NCBI GenBank assembly: GCA_013823135.1
Contig: PNLP01000060.1
Location: 1-43,354 of the forward strand
Direction of reading: 5' to 3'
Source of the DNA: Planctomycetaceae bacterium
GTDB taxonomy: Bacteria > Planctomycetota > Planctomycetia > Gemmatales > Gemmataceae
DNA length: 43,354 bases
Position numbers and translations under genes: made by a program. Positions 1-6,601 of this stretch are shown in pieces. Numbering within the stretch: the first letter of the stretch is position 1; each line of letters begins with the position of its first letter. A model generated the notes under the pieces. The model saw only the letters and a program-made list of their open reading frames with translations. It ran no database searches and was not told the origin of the DNA.

Positions 1-519
1 TTCCTGTCGCAGAAGTTCAAGCCTCGGGCGATCAGTGACACGGGCTACCCGAGCCGCGTCGCGATCTACGGCGGCAACATCCCGGGGTACATGAAGAACA
101 ACGATTACGTGGGGAAGATCTGGGATTATCAGCAGGAGTTCGCCAACTACTACGCGAACAGCGGCCAGATCAAACCCGGCTTTCTGGGCTTCGAGTGGAT
201 CCCAGCGAGCGAAGCGTACTTCCAGGACTCGACCGGCACGAACCAGTTCGTCTTCCCGGCGGACCAGATCACGTTCATGCCAGAACTGACCAAGGCGACG
301 TACACCTTCTACCGCGGCTCGAAGAAGGTGCCGACGCAGTTCGGGCCACTCCCCACGGGTGAGGCCGCACTGAAGGCGTACAGCGAGGTGTTCGGCCGCG
401 GCCGGTACGCCTACATCCCGATGGGCGGCACGTTCCGGATCATCGACGTGGCCTTCACGACCTTCCTGTCGCGGTTCAAAGTGCCAGGGGCCGTTTACCT
501 TCTGGATACCACGCCTTGA
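1..519 (+). CDS. Phage major capsid protein candidate, C-terminal part
   Basis: The frame is open from the first base of the window, so this is the last 172 residues of a longer protein whose start lies to the left. The sequence is rich in aromatic and beta-forming residues and ends with PGAVYLLDTTP. Its place directly ahead of small connector genes, tail tube and tail chaperone genes is where a siphovirus head gene sits. The identification is by position and general character, since I do not recognise a diagnostic motif. Another head or virion protein is possible. A strong hairpin follows the stop codon, so expression appears to be insulated from the downstream genes. Confidence 0.5.
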   Translation, partial: FLSQKFKPRAISDTGYPSRVAIYGGNIPGYMKNNDYVGKIWDYQQEFANYYANSGQIKPGFLGFEWIPASEAYFQDSTGTNQFVFPADQITFMPELTKATYTFYRGSKKVPTQFGPLPTGEAALKAYSEVFGRGRYAYIPMGGTFRIIDVAFTTFLSRFKVPGAVYLLDTTP

Positions 520-532
520 TGATGGTTTGGAT

Positions 533-571
533 AACGAGAATGCCCCAGCAGATTGCTGGGGCATTCTCGTT
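533..571 (+). terminator. Strong hairpin after capsid gene
   Basis: An 18-bp perfect inverted repeat (arms 533-550 and 554-571, stem core ATGCCCCAGCA) closes over a 3-base loop, 14 bases after the capsid stop codon. There is no U-run after the stem, so it may be a weak or bidirectional terminator or a processing hairpin. Confidence 0.7.
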
Positions 572-574
572 TGG

Positions 575-588
575 TGACATCTCCCGTG
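575..588 (+). promoter_or_regulatory. TGACATCYCC motif, copy 1
   Basis: TGACATCTCCCGTG lies 31 bases upstream of the start codon at 620. The extended site GTGACA-N9-TGTCAC (574-594) is also an inverted repeat. It is one of five closely matching copies in this prophage, each just upstream of a plus-strand gene. Confidence 0.4.
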
Positions 589-619
589 TGTCACACCCAG
601 AGTCGGAGAGAGAACGATC

Positions 620-1219
620 ATGGCCGGTATCCAGTGGGCGGCGGACTTGCGTGAAGCACTCCTGCAGACGGGCACTGGCCAGGGCAAGCTCGACCTGATC
701 GCGGCCGCGATGTCCAAGCGGTTCGACGACCCGGCGCACGCGGACAAGGATCCGCAGCACCCGGACCGGCACCTCACCGCGGTCGAAGCTGTCGCAGTGC
801 TGCAGAAGGCTGGAGCGGGCGACGTGACGCTGGAGAAGTGTCGGCAGTTGCTCATGACCGGAGAGTACGCCCCACCGAAGCCGGCCGCATCGTCAGCCGA
901 CCGCCTGCCACCGCCGCCGAAGGCAACGGCACCAACTCGGCGTGCAGTTGCCAGCGACGAGCCGGTCGTGCAGCCGGTGAGCGTGAGCTTTGTCAACGAG
1001 TCGGCGGAGACGATCGGGCCGCGCGAGATCCAGGAGCCTGAGGAGCAGGCGAGCGGGGCAGCGAAGCCGGCGGGGAAGCCGAGGGCCAGCCGGGCGAAGA
1101 AGCCGAAGGTGGAGGCGGTCGAGAAGGTGGCGGAAGTGACGGCTGAGGAGAACCATGATGGCGACGGCAGCGGACTACCTGACCCTGGCGAGGGACCAGG
1201 CGGCACAGCGGCTGAGTGA
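620..1219 (+). CDS. Hypothetical phage head-region protein with disordered tail
   Basis: This 199-residue protein is not recognised. The first 100 residues look helical and folded (an ADLREALL.. start and an AVEAVAVLQKAG helix). From about residue 105 it becomes rich in Pro, Ala, Lys and Glu (KPAGKPRASRAKKPKVE), which suggests a disordered or DNA/partner-binding extension. The start is supported by GGAGAG about 10 bases upstream of ATG 620. Its place between the capsid and connector genes suggests a head-completion or neck role. The 3' end overlaps the next gene by about 65 bases. Confidence 0.55.
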   Translation: MAGIQWAADLREALLQTGTGQGKLDLIAAAMSKRFDDPAHADKDPQHPDRHLTAVEAVAVLQKAGAGDVTLEKCRQLLMTGEYAPPKPAASSADRLPPPPKATAPTRRAVASDEPVVQPVSVSFVNESAETIGPREIQEPEEQASGAAKPAGKPRASRAKKPKVEAVEKVAEVTAEENHDGDGSGLPDPGEGPGGTAAE

Positions 1220-1388
1220 GTTGGACACCGTGCCCTTGAGTGAGAGGGCACGCATGACGTACACGGCCGACAACGGCCAGTCATTTGATTGGAATGGCTA
1301 CCGCAAGAGCCTGATCGACCAGATCCGCGAACTCAACACGCTCATCCCGCAGACCTCCGGCCCGTGGGAGATCACGGAGTATCGCTGA
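1155..1388 (+). CDS. Small phage connector-region protein
   Basis: A 77-residue protein beginning MMATAADYLTLARDQ, mostly helical and acidic, ending PWEITEYR. GAGGAG at 1145-1150 gives better spacing to the second ATG (1158) than to the first, so the true start may be codon 2. It overlaps the 3' end of the preceding gene and shares its stop region (TGATG) with the next gene, so these are translationally coupled. Size and position fit the small head-tail connector proteins found between capsid and tail terminator genes, but there is no decisive motif. Confidence 0.55.
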   Translation: MMATAADYLTLARDQAAQRLSELDTVPLSERARMTYTADNGQSFDWNGYRKSLIDQIRELNTLIPQTSGPWEITEYR

Positions 1389-1735
1389 TGTCCTCCCGGC
1401 CCGTCGATCCCGGTGCAGATTACGCCATCGTGATGGACGGCCTGGACCTGCTCACCGTGCAACAGATCGACGCGGGTACCGGAGCAATTCTGGCGACATC
1501 GCTCAACGTCGTGTGCCTCAAGCGGCTGACCAAGAAAGAAACGGTCAGCGTTGGGGAAGGCGAGGTCGGCTCGACGGTCAGCGGCTTCACCCTCGTGGCT
1601 TCTGGGTTGTCTTTTATCCCCAAGGACCGCGACCGGGTGATTGATGCCGACGGGGTGGTGTGGGAGATCGGCAACGTGACCATTGGTGGGTTCGACACGC
1701 TGTACCAGTGTGCCGACTGCTTACGGAAGAGGTGA
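1388..1735 (+). CDS. Putative head-tail joining protein
   Basis: 115 residues starting MSSRPVDPGADYAIVMDG. I chose ATG 1388, which overlaps the stop of the previous gene as TGATG; an upstream extension of the frame exists but reads as antisense-like junk (PQEPDRPDPRTQ). The protein is beta-rich with a DRVIDADGVVWEIGNV segment, typical in character of small barrel-like stopper or joining proteins. Assignment is by gene order between connector and tail terminator candidates. Confidence 0.45.
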   Translation: MSSRPVDPGADYAIVMDGLDLLTVQQIDAGTGAILATSLNVVCLKRLTKKETVSVGEGEVGSTVSGFTLVASGLSFIPKDRDRVIDADGVVWEIGNVTIGGFDTLYQCADCLRKR

Positions 1736-1739
1736 GCCG

Positions 1740-2171
1740 GTGAGCGTTGCGGGGGCCATTGCTGATGCGATTGTGACCAAGATTAACAGCTTGGCGATTC
1801 CCAGTGCGACCGTCGTCAAGTTGAAGAAGCCGAGCTTGGTCATGGGCGACGAGCCGATCAAGATCGTCGTCAGCGTGGGAGACTCCAGTGCGATCGAGGC
1901 GTTGACGGCCAGCAAGGACTTGGTGACCCGTCCCGTTGCCGTGACCCTATTCCGAGCCGGCGGCAAAGTTACGGGCGACGACGACGCCGACCGAACGATC
2001 CTGGAGGCGATCAGGGTCGCAGTGAACGCAAGGGGCACTTTCTCCGGAGTGCCCCAGTTCAATCAGATCGACGTGGCGAGGGAAGCGGCTTTCGATGGGG
2101 CCGCGTTGAAGGCTGACATCAACCAGGGCGTCGAGTTGTTCAGCGTTCAGACCATCGAAGCGAGAGATTGA
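1740..2171 (+). CDS. Putative tail terminator / tail completion protein
   Basis: 143 residues from GTG 1740, preceded by GAAGAGGTGAG as ribosome binding site. It begins VAGAIADAIVTKINSLAIPS and alternates helices and strands with a 'KIVVSVGDSS' strand. Size, alpha/beta pattern and location directly ahead of the tail tube gene are those of siphovirus tail terminators. This is a position-based inference. The gene ends 2 bases before the next ATG. Confidence 0.45.
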   Translation: MSVAGAIADAIVTKINSLAIPSATVVKLKKPSLVMGDEPIKIVVSVGDSSAIEALTASKDLVTRPVAVTLFRAGGKVTGDDDADRTILEAIRVAVNARGTFSGVPQFNQIDVAREAAFDGAALKADINQGVELFSVQTIEARD

Positions 2172-2173
2172 CC

Positions 2174-2569
2174 ATGTCGATCAGCGGCAAGTATCTGACG
2201 GCGAAGATCGGCACCACAGTCATCACCGACAACTACGCCTGGGATGCCGCCGAGGGCGGACAGATGCTTGGACGCACGACCGGAGCGTTCCTGGGCAAGC
2301 GAGCTGAGGACTTCGGTGTTGACGAGTTGACCATCATAATCAAGGGATACATGGACGTCGCAGCTGGAGCGTACACGCCCGTTCGACGCGGCACCACAAT
2401 CACGAACCTGAGGCTGTACCGCGACGAGAGTGACAGTGTTCCAGCGTACGACGTCCCTGTCGCCAAGGTCGCCAACTCGCGGCAGGGTGCCGAGGTCGAG
2501 GGGAAGGTCGAGTGGCAGGCTGAGATCCACGCCTACGGCGGCTGGACTTACAACGACCCAGGAGCTTGA
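2174..2569 (+). CDS. Putative major tail tube protein
   Basis: 131 residues starting MSISGKYLTAKIGTTVITDNYAW, strongly beta-structured (GKYLTAKIGTTVI, VDELTIIIKGYMD, GKVEWQAEIHAYGGW). Compact beta-sandwich proteins of this size, immediately upstream of the tail assembly chaperones, are normally the tail tube subunit. I use ATG 2174 rather than the TTG two codons earlier. The call depends on gene order plus secondary-structure character. Confidence 0.5.
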   Translation: MSISGKYLTAKIGTTVITDNYAWDAAEGGQMLGRTTGAFLGKRAEDFGVDELTIIIKGYMDVAAGAYTPVRRGTTITNLRLYRDESDSVPAYDVPVAKVANSRQGAEVEGKVEWQAEIHAYGGWTYNDPGA

Positions 2570-2574
2570 TCCAA

Positions 2575-2832
2575 ATGCCGACCGCACCCGTCACGCTCTT
2601 GATCCGCCGCACCACGGGCCGCACCGCTGCTCACGCCGGAGTGCCGGCACAGCACGACGCCGCAGCAGACACCTTCACGATCACAGCGGGAGACGTGTCG
2701 TTCGTGCCTGCCACTGGCGACAAGCTCCGCGTGATGGGCGAGGCAGAGCTGACTCGCACCGTGACCGCGGTAGGTACCCATAACGGGCAACACGTCATCA
2801 CAGCCCCGCTCCCACCGAAGGTTTCGCAATGA
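2575..2832 (+). CDS. Small hypothetical tail-region protein
   Basis: 85 residues beginning MPTAPVTLLIRRTTGR, beta-rich with Thr/Val repeats, no recognisable motif. The start ATG 2575 has GGAG about 10 bases upstream. It overlaps the next gene by 4 bases (ATGA-type coupling at 2829-2832). It sits between tube and chaperone genes. Confidence 0.5.
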   Translation: MPTAPVTLLIRRTTGRTAAHAGVPAQHDAAADTFTITAGDVSFVPATGDKLRVMGEAELTRTVTAVGTHNGQHVITAPLPPKVSQ

Positions 2833-3407
2833 CTCTGTCCGACGTGCTCAACGCCCCGACGGAACTGGAGTTCGAGGGAACGACCTACCGACTCCGCCAA
2901 CCGAACCAGATGGAGCGTGGCGAGTACGAGCAGTGGGTAAAGAAGCGTTCGTTCGACGAGATCGAGCGGCGTGAGTACAAGGACGAGGCCCGCCGAGACC
3001 GCGCTCACAACCTCCTCGTGCAAGACATCTCCGCAGGGGTGTACGACTTCGACGGCGTGGTCGTTACCAAGTCGTTCAAGGATGACAATTGTTTCGGGAA
3101 ACTCCTCTCCATCGTGCTCCGCGACCAGGGCGTGACGCACGAGATCGGCCGGAGAATGATGGCGACGGCCCGCAAGCAAGTCATGTTCGCGGTGACTCGG
3201 AGGGTCTTCACCGACCCAAAAGACTGGTCCCTGGTCGCCCAACTGCTCGAGCTGCCAGGGGTCCCGGACAGCCCAGCCCACGAGTCGAAATCATCGTCCA
3301 GCTCCTCAATCCCCCGTTCAACCGACACGACGTCGGAAGCCTCTCCGACGACCAACTCGTCGGCTGCTTCGACATCGAGCGAGGCCCCGGTGGCTTCCCC
3401 GTCGTGA
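2829..3407 (+). CDS. Tail assembly chaperone, short form (gpG-like)
   Basis: 192 residues. The N-terminal 150 residues are charged and helical (QMERGEYEQWVKKRSFDEIERREYK..), like tail assembly chaperones. After about residue 152 this frame turns into a serine-rich, low-complexity run (HESKSSSSSS), while the -1 frame at the same place continues as a sensible protein. This matches the G/GT arrangement of lambda-like tails, where most ribosomes make the short form. It lies between the tail tube and tape measure candidates, exactly the conserved position. The Ser-rich tail of the short form may have no function. Confidence 0.6.
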   Translation: MTLSDVLNAPTELEFEGTTYRLRQPNQMERGEYEQWVKKRSFDEIERREYKDEARRDRAHNLLVQDISAGVYDFDGVVVTKSFKDDNCFGKLLSIVLRDQGVTHEIGRRMMATARKQVMFAVTRRVFTDPKDWSLVAQLLELPGVPDSPAHESKSSSSSSIPRSTDTTSEASPTTNSSAASTSSEAPVASPS

Positions 3408-3574
3408 AGCCACCGAGCGGGGTAACACTCTCCCCCAAGGCTGTGTTCGAGAAGCGGTGCTTCCTGAACGGCATCACCGACCCGGAAGACGTCGCGCGGT
3501 TGTGGGCTGAGGAATGGAAGAAGCTGTCAGCCGACCGGGAGAAGGACAAGCGGAGGGAGCGTCGTGGCCGATAA
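2829..3574 (+). CDS. Tail assembly chaperone, long frameshift form (gpGT-like)
   Basis: The second frame (about 3284-3574) lies at -1 relative to the short form and has no convincing start or ribosome binding site of its own. It encodes about 95 residues: VEIIVQLLNPPFN.., a GFPVVKPPSG stretch, then a basic end KKLSADREKDKRRERRGR. Candidate slip points are TCG-AAA-TCA (3285-3293) and the C-run ATC-CCC-CGT (3309-3317). Neither is a classic X_XXY_YYZ heptamer, so the exact site is uncertain. The long form overlaps the tape measure start by 11 bases. In lambda the T extension recruits the tape measure protein; the same role is inferred here. Confidence 0.5.
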
Positions 3575-4355
3575 CTCCGACGACATCTCGGGTGTTCTGA
3601 AGGCGCTCGGGGCCGTCGCCGCACCGCTCACGGCCCTCACCGCCAAGTTCGCCGCCATCGCCGGGCCGATGGCTGTATTCGGCCAGATCCTCGAATCGAA
3701 CGCCAGCGGTTTCCAGGCACTCAGCGGTGCCGTGAAGGTGCTCGCCGGCACCCTCGCCCCCGTGCTGCTTCCCGGGGTTGCCGTGGTGGCTGCCGGCTTC
3801 GTCCACCTGGGCGACAAGCTGTGGAACGAGATCGCCCCGGAGTTGGAGAACTTCTACGCGGCTGTTGTGGATGACATGGTCCCGGCAGTCGAGGCGATGG
3901 TCGAGGCGTTCATGGACGCGGTTCGGTGGCTCAAGCGGAACAACTCGATCACGAGCGCTGGCTCTGCAGTCGATGACGTGATCGCCGCGGCCGGCGGGAA
4001 ATCCTTCACCGGTGCCGAGAGTGGCGTCGGGGCGACCAAGGGGACCGGCGGCGGAGGTGGTCGCGGCGGTGTGATGGGCTCCGCGATGGGTGACGTGCTC
4101 AAAGAACTGCGGTTGAGCATGGGGCCGCGAGCCAGCATCGGTGATATCGGCGGCGTCGGGAAGAACTTCCAGTTGGCCGCACTGAATCAGAGTCCGTTCG
4201 AGACGAAGATGCTGGAGCGGATGGATAAGGCGGTGTCGGCACTGGAGCGGGTCGCAGGGCGTGGCGGAAGGAGAGATAGGGCAGCGTACACCGGAACCGG
4301 TGCGTTCACTGGAGCTGAAGCCGGCGGAACTGTAACGGACGGGGGGATTGACTGA
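3564..4355 (+). CDS. Short tape-measure-like protein
   Basis: 263 residues from GTG 3564 with GGAGGG 6 bases upstream. The N-terminal half has hydrophobic Ala/Gly/Leu helices (VAAPLTALTAKFAAIAGPMAVFG, VLAGTLAPVLLPGVAVVAAGF), followed by a glycine-rich hinge (TGGGGGRGG near residue 166) and a helical end. Hydrophobic helices and position directly after the chaperones are those of tape measure proteins. The length is far below the usual 600 to over 1000 residues, which implies a very short tail, an eroded gene, or a different tail protein. Confidence 0.45.
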   Translation: MADNSDDISGVLKALGAVAAPLTALTAKFAAIAGPMAVFGQILESNASGFQALSGAVKVLAGTLAPVLLPGVAVVAAGFVHLGDKLWNEIAPELENFYAAVVDDMVPAVEAMVEAFMDAVRWLKRNNSITSAGSAVDDVIAAAGGKSFTGAESGVGATKGTGGGGGRGGVMGSAMGDVLKELRLSMGPRASIGDIGGVGKNFQLAALNQSPFETKMLERMDKAVSALERVAGRGGRRDRAAYTGTGAFTGAEAGGTVTDGGID

Positions 4356-4442
4356 GGTGTCTCGACCGCGCACCAACGGGGCTTGCCAGCCGTGGTATAC
4401 ATATTGTGGGTACTGCACTGCCGGCCAGTGGTGCAGCTTACG

Positions 4443-4482
4443 GTTGCCGGGGCACCTTCGCACGATTGGGTGCCCCGGCAAC
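4443..4482 (+). terminator. Hairpin after tape measure gene
   Basis: A 14-bp perfect stem (GTTGCCGGGGCACC, arms 4443-4456 and 4469-4482) with a 12-base loop, in the 208-base gap between the tail cluster and the DinD-like gene. The loop sequence GCACGAT (4460-4466) can also pair with ATCGTGC (4492-4498), allowing an alternative structure. It probably ends the tail transcript. Confidence 0.65.
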
Positions 4483-4563
4483 TGGCCTAAAATCGTGCCA
4501 CGTCTTCCGGGCTGCTCAGCCCAACGCGGCAATGCCACACGTCTGGCCGCGTGAGAAAATCCG

Positions 4564-5460
4564 ATGACTGGCGAACTGGCAAAGAAGGAACCGGGAGGCT
4601 CGCCGTTCGATGCGATCCGCAAGACGGACGCACAGGGCGAGTTCTGGTCGGGGCGAGAGTTGGGAGACGTGCTGAGTTACAAAGACTGGCGAAACTTCAT
4701 GGAGGCCGTCGAGAAGGCAAAGGTCTCTTGCGAAATTGCCGGCCATGAGCCGGGGGATCATTTCGGTGACGCCACCAAGATGATCCAGATTGGCAAAGGT
4801 GCAGAGAGGAGTGTCAACGACGTCAGGCTTTCGCGATACGCTTGTTACATCGTTGCCATGAACGGCGACCCGCGTAAGGCTCAGGTTGCAGCGGCTCAAA
4901 GGTACTTCGCAATCCAGACCTACCGGGCCGAAACCCACCTCTCGCCAGTTGCGAACGAATCGGATGACCCGATGATCGTGTCCCTCCAGAGGGTGCTGGA
5001 AATACGACGCAGCCAGCTTGCCCTTGAAAGAGAGCAGGCGGAATTGAGGGTTCGGCAAGAGACCCTCGAAGCCGAGCAGGCCGAGCTGTCAGCCAAGATG
5101 AGCGACACCGCAGCGGTCGTGACTTGTTGCGCCGGCCGGGTGGAGCTGGTTGAAGAGCGAGCCGAGCGGCTCCTCGATCTAGTCATGCACAAGGCGGCAC
5201 CGACAACCAAGCACACCGGGCCGCACCCTTCCCGCGTCGCCCTGGTGCACATCCTCGACACGCCTGCTCTCCTCAAGACCGTGCTTGAAGTGGCCCCGAA
5301 TTACAACGGGATTCAGAGAGCACTGGCGAGGGCGAGCGGGTGTGCGAACTCCACGGTCGGGAAGATCCTCGGCGAACGCGGCTTGGTGGCAACACGAGAT
5401 GGGAGACTTGTTAAGAAGCCGCTGCCGGACGCGGGCAGAACGGAAGGGGGTGACAAATGA
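4564..5460 (+). CDS. DinD-like damage-inducible protein with coiled coil and C-terminal HTH
   Basis: 298 residues. Residues about 25-125 match the DinD (DNA-damage-inducible protein D) pattern: FWSGRELGDVLSYKDWRNF, a DHFGDATKMI segment, LSRYACYIVAMNGDPRKAQV, then AAAQRYFAIQTYR. A long charged coiled coil follows (about residues 150-200), then a C-terminal helix-turn-helix-like region (NGIQRALARASGCANSTVGKIL). DinD/BRO-N-type proteins on phages often act as anti-repressors or DNA-binding regulators. The gene follows a terminator and overlaps the next gene by 4 bases. It interrupts the run of structural genes, so it belongs to an inserted regulatory module. Activity is inferred from the family. 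Confidence 0.75.
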   Translation: MTGELAKKEPGGSPFDAIRKTDAQGEFWSGRELGDVLSYKDWRNFMEAVEKAKVSCEIAGHEPGDHFGDATKMIQIGKGAERSVNDVRLSRYACYIVAMNGDPRKAQVAAAQRYFAIQTYRAETHLSPVANESDDPMIVSLQRVLEIRRSQLALEREQAELRVRQETLEAEQAELSAKMSDTAAVVTCCAGRVELVEERAERLLDLVMHKAAPTTKHTGPHPSRVALVHILDTPALLKTVLEVAPNYNGIQRALARASGCANSTVGKILGERGLVATRDGRLVKKPLPDAGRTEGGDK

Positions 5461-5807
5461 TGACTGCCGATGAAGCCTTGTTGGATTACGCCAAGGATCT
5501 CGGGCGAGGATGCACAAGTCGCGGCTGGTCGTGTGTGCTGGATTTCCATCCTCATTACAACATGTTCGGGGTCGCCTGGAAGGCTGAAGACCGACACCAC
5601 TTCGAGGAGCTTGTCAGAGACGGGCGGTTTTTCCAAGTGCTCCACCAAGCCGGGTTCAAGAGCCAGCGGGATTGGGTGCTGAGAACGAAGCGGGCTTGGG
5701 TTCTTCGAGTCGAGTCGATCAATCCGCCGGAAATGAAGTACGGCGACGAAAGGGAAATCGTCCGATCCCTGGTGAGAAGGTTTGGAAAGTTCACTGTGGT
5801 TCAATGA
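5457..5807 (+). CDS. Small hypothetical protein coupled to DinD-like gene
   Basis: 116 residues, start ATG 5457 or 5460, overlapping the DinD-like stop codon, so the two are translated together. It is rich in aromatic and charged residues (FHPHYNMFGVAWKAEDRHHFEELV, RDWVLRTKRAWVLRVESI). No family recognised. Fixed coupling to the DinD-like gene suggests a partner in the same regulatory function. Confidence 0.55.
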   Translation: MMTADEALLDYAKDLGRGCTSRGWSCVLDFHPHYNMFGVAWKAEDRHHFEELVRDGRFFQVLHQAGFKSQRDWVLRTKRAWVLRVESINPPEMKYGDEREIVRSLVRRFGKFTVVQ

Positions 5808-5815
5808 ACAAGACC

Positions 5816-5844
5816 ACAACCATGAAGGAAACCTTCATGGTTGT
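5816..5844 (+). terminator. Hairpin after DinD-like operon
   Basis: A 13-bp perfect stem (ACAACCATGAAGG / CCTTCATGGTTGT) with an AAA loop, 8 bases after the stop codon. There is no downstream U-run. Confidence 0.6.
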
Positions 5845-5961
5845 CCACCCAGCCTCGTTCACGTGAACGAGATCTCGCCCGCTCGCCCGGACCAGTCGCA
5901 ACCATCTCGGTTACAACTGGCACGATTTGCTTTTCAACCCGTGTGGTCGAGATGGCCACAC

Positions 5962-5985
5962 AGCCTCGCCCGCGCGGGCGAGGCT
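5962..5985. repeat. GC palindrome, copy 1
   Basis: A 24-bp perfect palindrome with core TCGCCCGCGCGGGCGA, touching the stop codon of the reverse-strand repressor gene. It could act as that gene's terminator hairpin. Confidence 0.7.
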
Positions 5986-6172
5986 ACTTCTTCGAGGGCT
6001 TCTCGGGCGGTGGGAACTTCTTCTCCAACTCGATCATCGCAAGTCTGAGCAGTGCGGGGCTTGACAGCTTCGTCAGCCCTAACGCGGCCGCAACACGCGG
6101 TTTCAATTCTTCGATCCGGTCAAGTGTCTCTTCATCCGGCTCGCAACTGAACTGTCGCTTTCGGTCTGCCAT
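5984..6172 (-). CDS. Ribbon-helix-helix (CopG/Arc-type) transcriptional repressor
   Basis: 62 residues starting MADRKRQFSCEPDEETLDRI. The pattern is a short N-terminal beta strand (KRQFSCEP), then helix 1 (DEETLDRIEELKPRV), a turn with LTKLSS, and helix 2 (PALLRLAMIELEKKF), the layout of ribbon-helix-helix repressors. GGAGG lies about 7 bases upstream of the chosen ATG. It is transcribed away from a 72-residue gene, and the shared intergenic region carries paired inverted operators overlapping the likely promoters. It is therefore the best candidate for the regulator of this prophage module. RHH proteins bind as dimers to short repeats. Confidence 0.65.
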   Translation of the reverse strand: MADRKRQFSCEPDEETLDRIEELKPRVAAALGLTKLSSPALLRLAMIELEKKFPPPEKPSKK

Positions 6173-6190
6173 TGGGCACCTCCACAAAGA

Positions 6191-6258
6191 ATCCTATCTC
6201 GGCTCTTGTAAAACTCAAGTGTTCCGCTTGACTTTTCTCAAGATAAACACTAGAGTTT
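6191..6258. promoter_or_regulatory. Divergent promoters with paired operators
   Basis: Two inverted half sites, AAACTCAAGTGTT (6211-6223) and AACACTAGAGTTT (6246-6258), match at 12 of 13 positions and are separated by 22 bases. Plus strand: TTGACT (6228-6233), 17 bases, TAGAGT (6251-6256), the -10 lying in the right operator. Minus strand: TTGAGT (6218-6213), 16 bases, TAGGAT (6196-6191), the -35 lying in the left operator. A protein bound to both half sites would block both promoters. The minus-strand -10 is very close to the repressor's ribosome binding site, so that promoter is less certain. Confidence 0.55.
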
Positions 6259-6326
6259 CCAAAGTGTTACACATTACTTTCCAGTTGTGGTTGAGAACAC
6301 CACAACCTCCCATGAAGGGAACCACC

Positions 6327-6545
6327 ATGCGAGCGACCCGAACCCGGCGGACGACAGCATCACGGCTACAGAACAAGGTCGAGCAGTTGCGGCGGCAATT
6401 CGTCGAGCTGGTCGAACTGGCGGGCAGGATCGACGAGGTGTGCGAGCCGGACTTCATGGCAGCCGATCCCGTCCTGGCGAAGGCGATGGATGTCGGGCTG
6501 GAGTACGCTCGGGCTATGCTCCGGGATCAGCACGGCCGAATTTGA
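6327..6545 (+). CDS. Small helical protein divergent from RHH repressor
   Basis: 72 residues starting MRATRTRRTTASRLQNKVEQ, with a basic N-terminus and then a long heptad-like helix (LRRQFVELVELAGRIDEVCE). AAGGGA 7 bases upstream supports ATG 6327; ATG 6312 is an alternative. It is the first gene of the plus-strand transcript controlled by the operator region and is closed by a strong terminator. The function is unknown; a basic N-terminus with a coiled coil would fit a small DNA-binding or adaptor protein. Confidence 0.5.
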   Translation: MRATRTRRTTASRLQNKVEQLRRQFVELVELAGRIDEVCEPDFMAADPVLAKAMDVGLEYARAMLRDQHGRI

Positions 6546-6554
6546 CTGACGACG

Positions 6555-6568
6555 TGACATCCCCCGTG
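6555..6568 (+). promoter_or_regulatory. TGACATCYCC motif, copy 2
   Basis: TGACATCCCCCGTG, which here also forms most of the left arm of the terminator at 6557-6597. Confidence 0.4.
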
Positions 6569-6597
6569 CGAATCGGTTGCCTTCGCACGGGGGATGT
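6557..6597 (+). terminator. Terminator that also covers a ribosome binding site
   Basis: A 16-bp perfect stem (arms 6557-6572 and 6582-6597) with a 9-base loop, ending in GATGTTTTC, 11 bases after the 72-residue gene. The right arm contains CACGGGGGAT immediately ahead of ATG 6602 and holds the only purine-rich ribosome-binding-site candidate for that gene. Folding would both end upstream transcription and hide this site in read-through RNA. Confidence 0.75.
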
Positions 6598-6601
6598 TTT
6601 C

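Noticed and set aside
3474..4622. 382-codon antisense frame across the tape measure
   Set aside because: It crosses a terminator and mirrors the better supported plus-strand genes.
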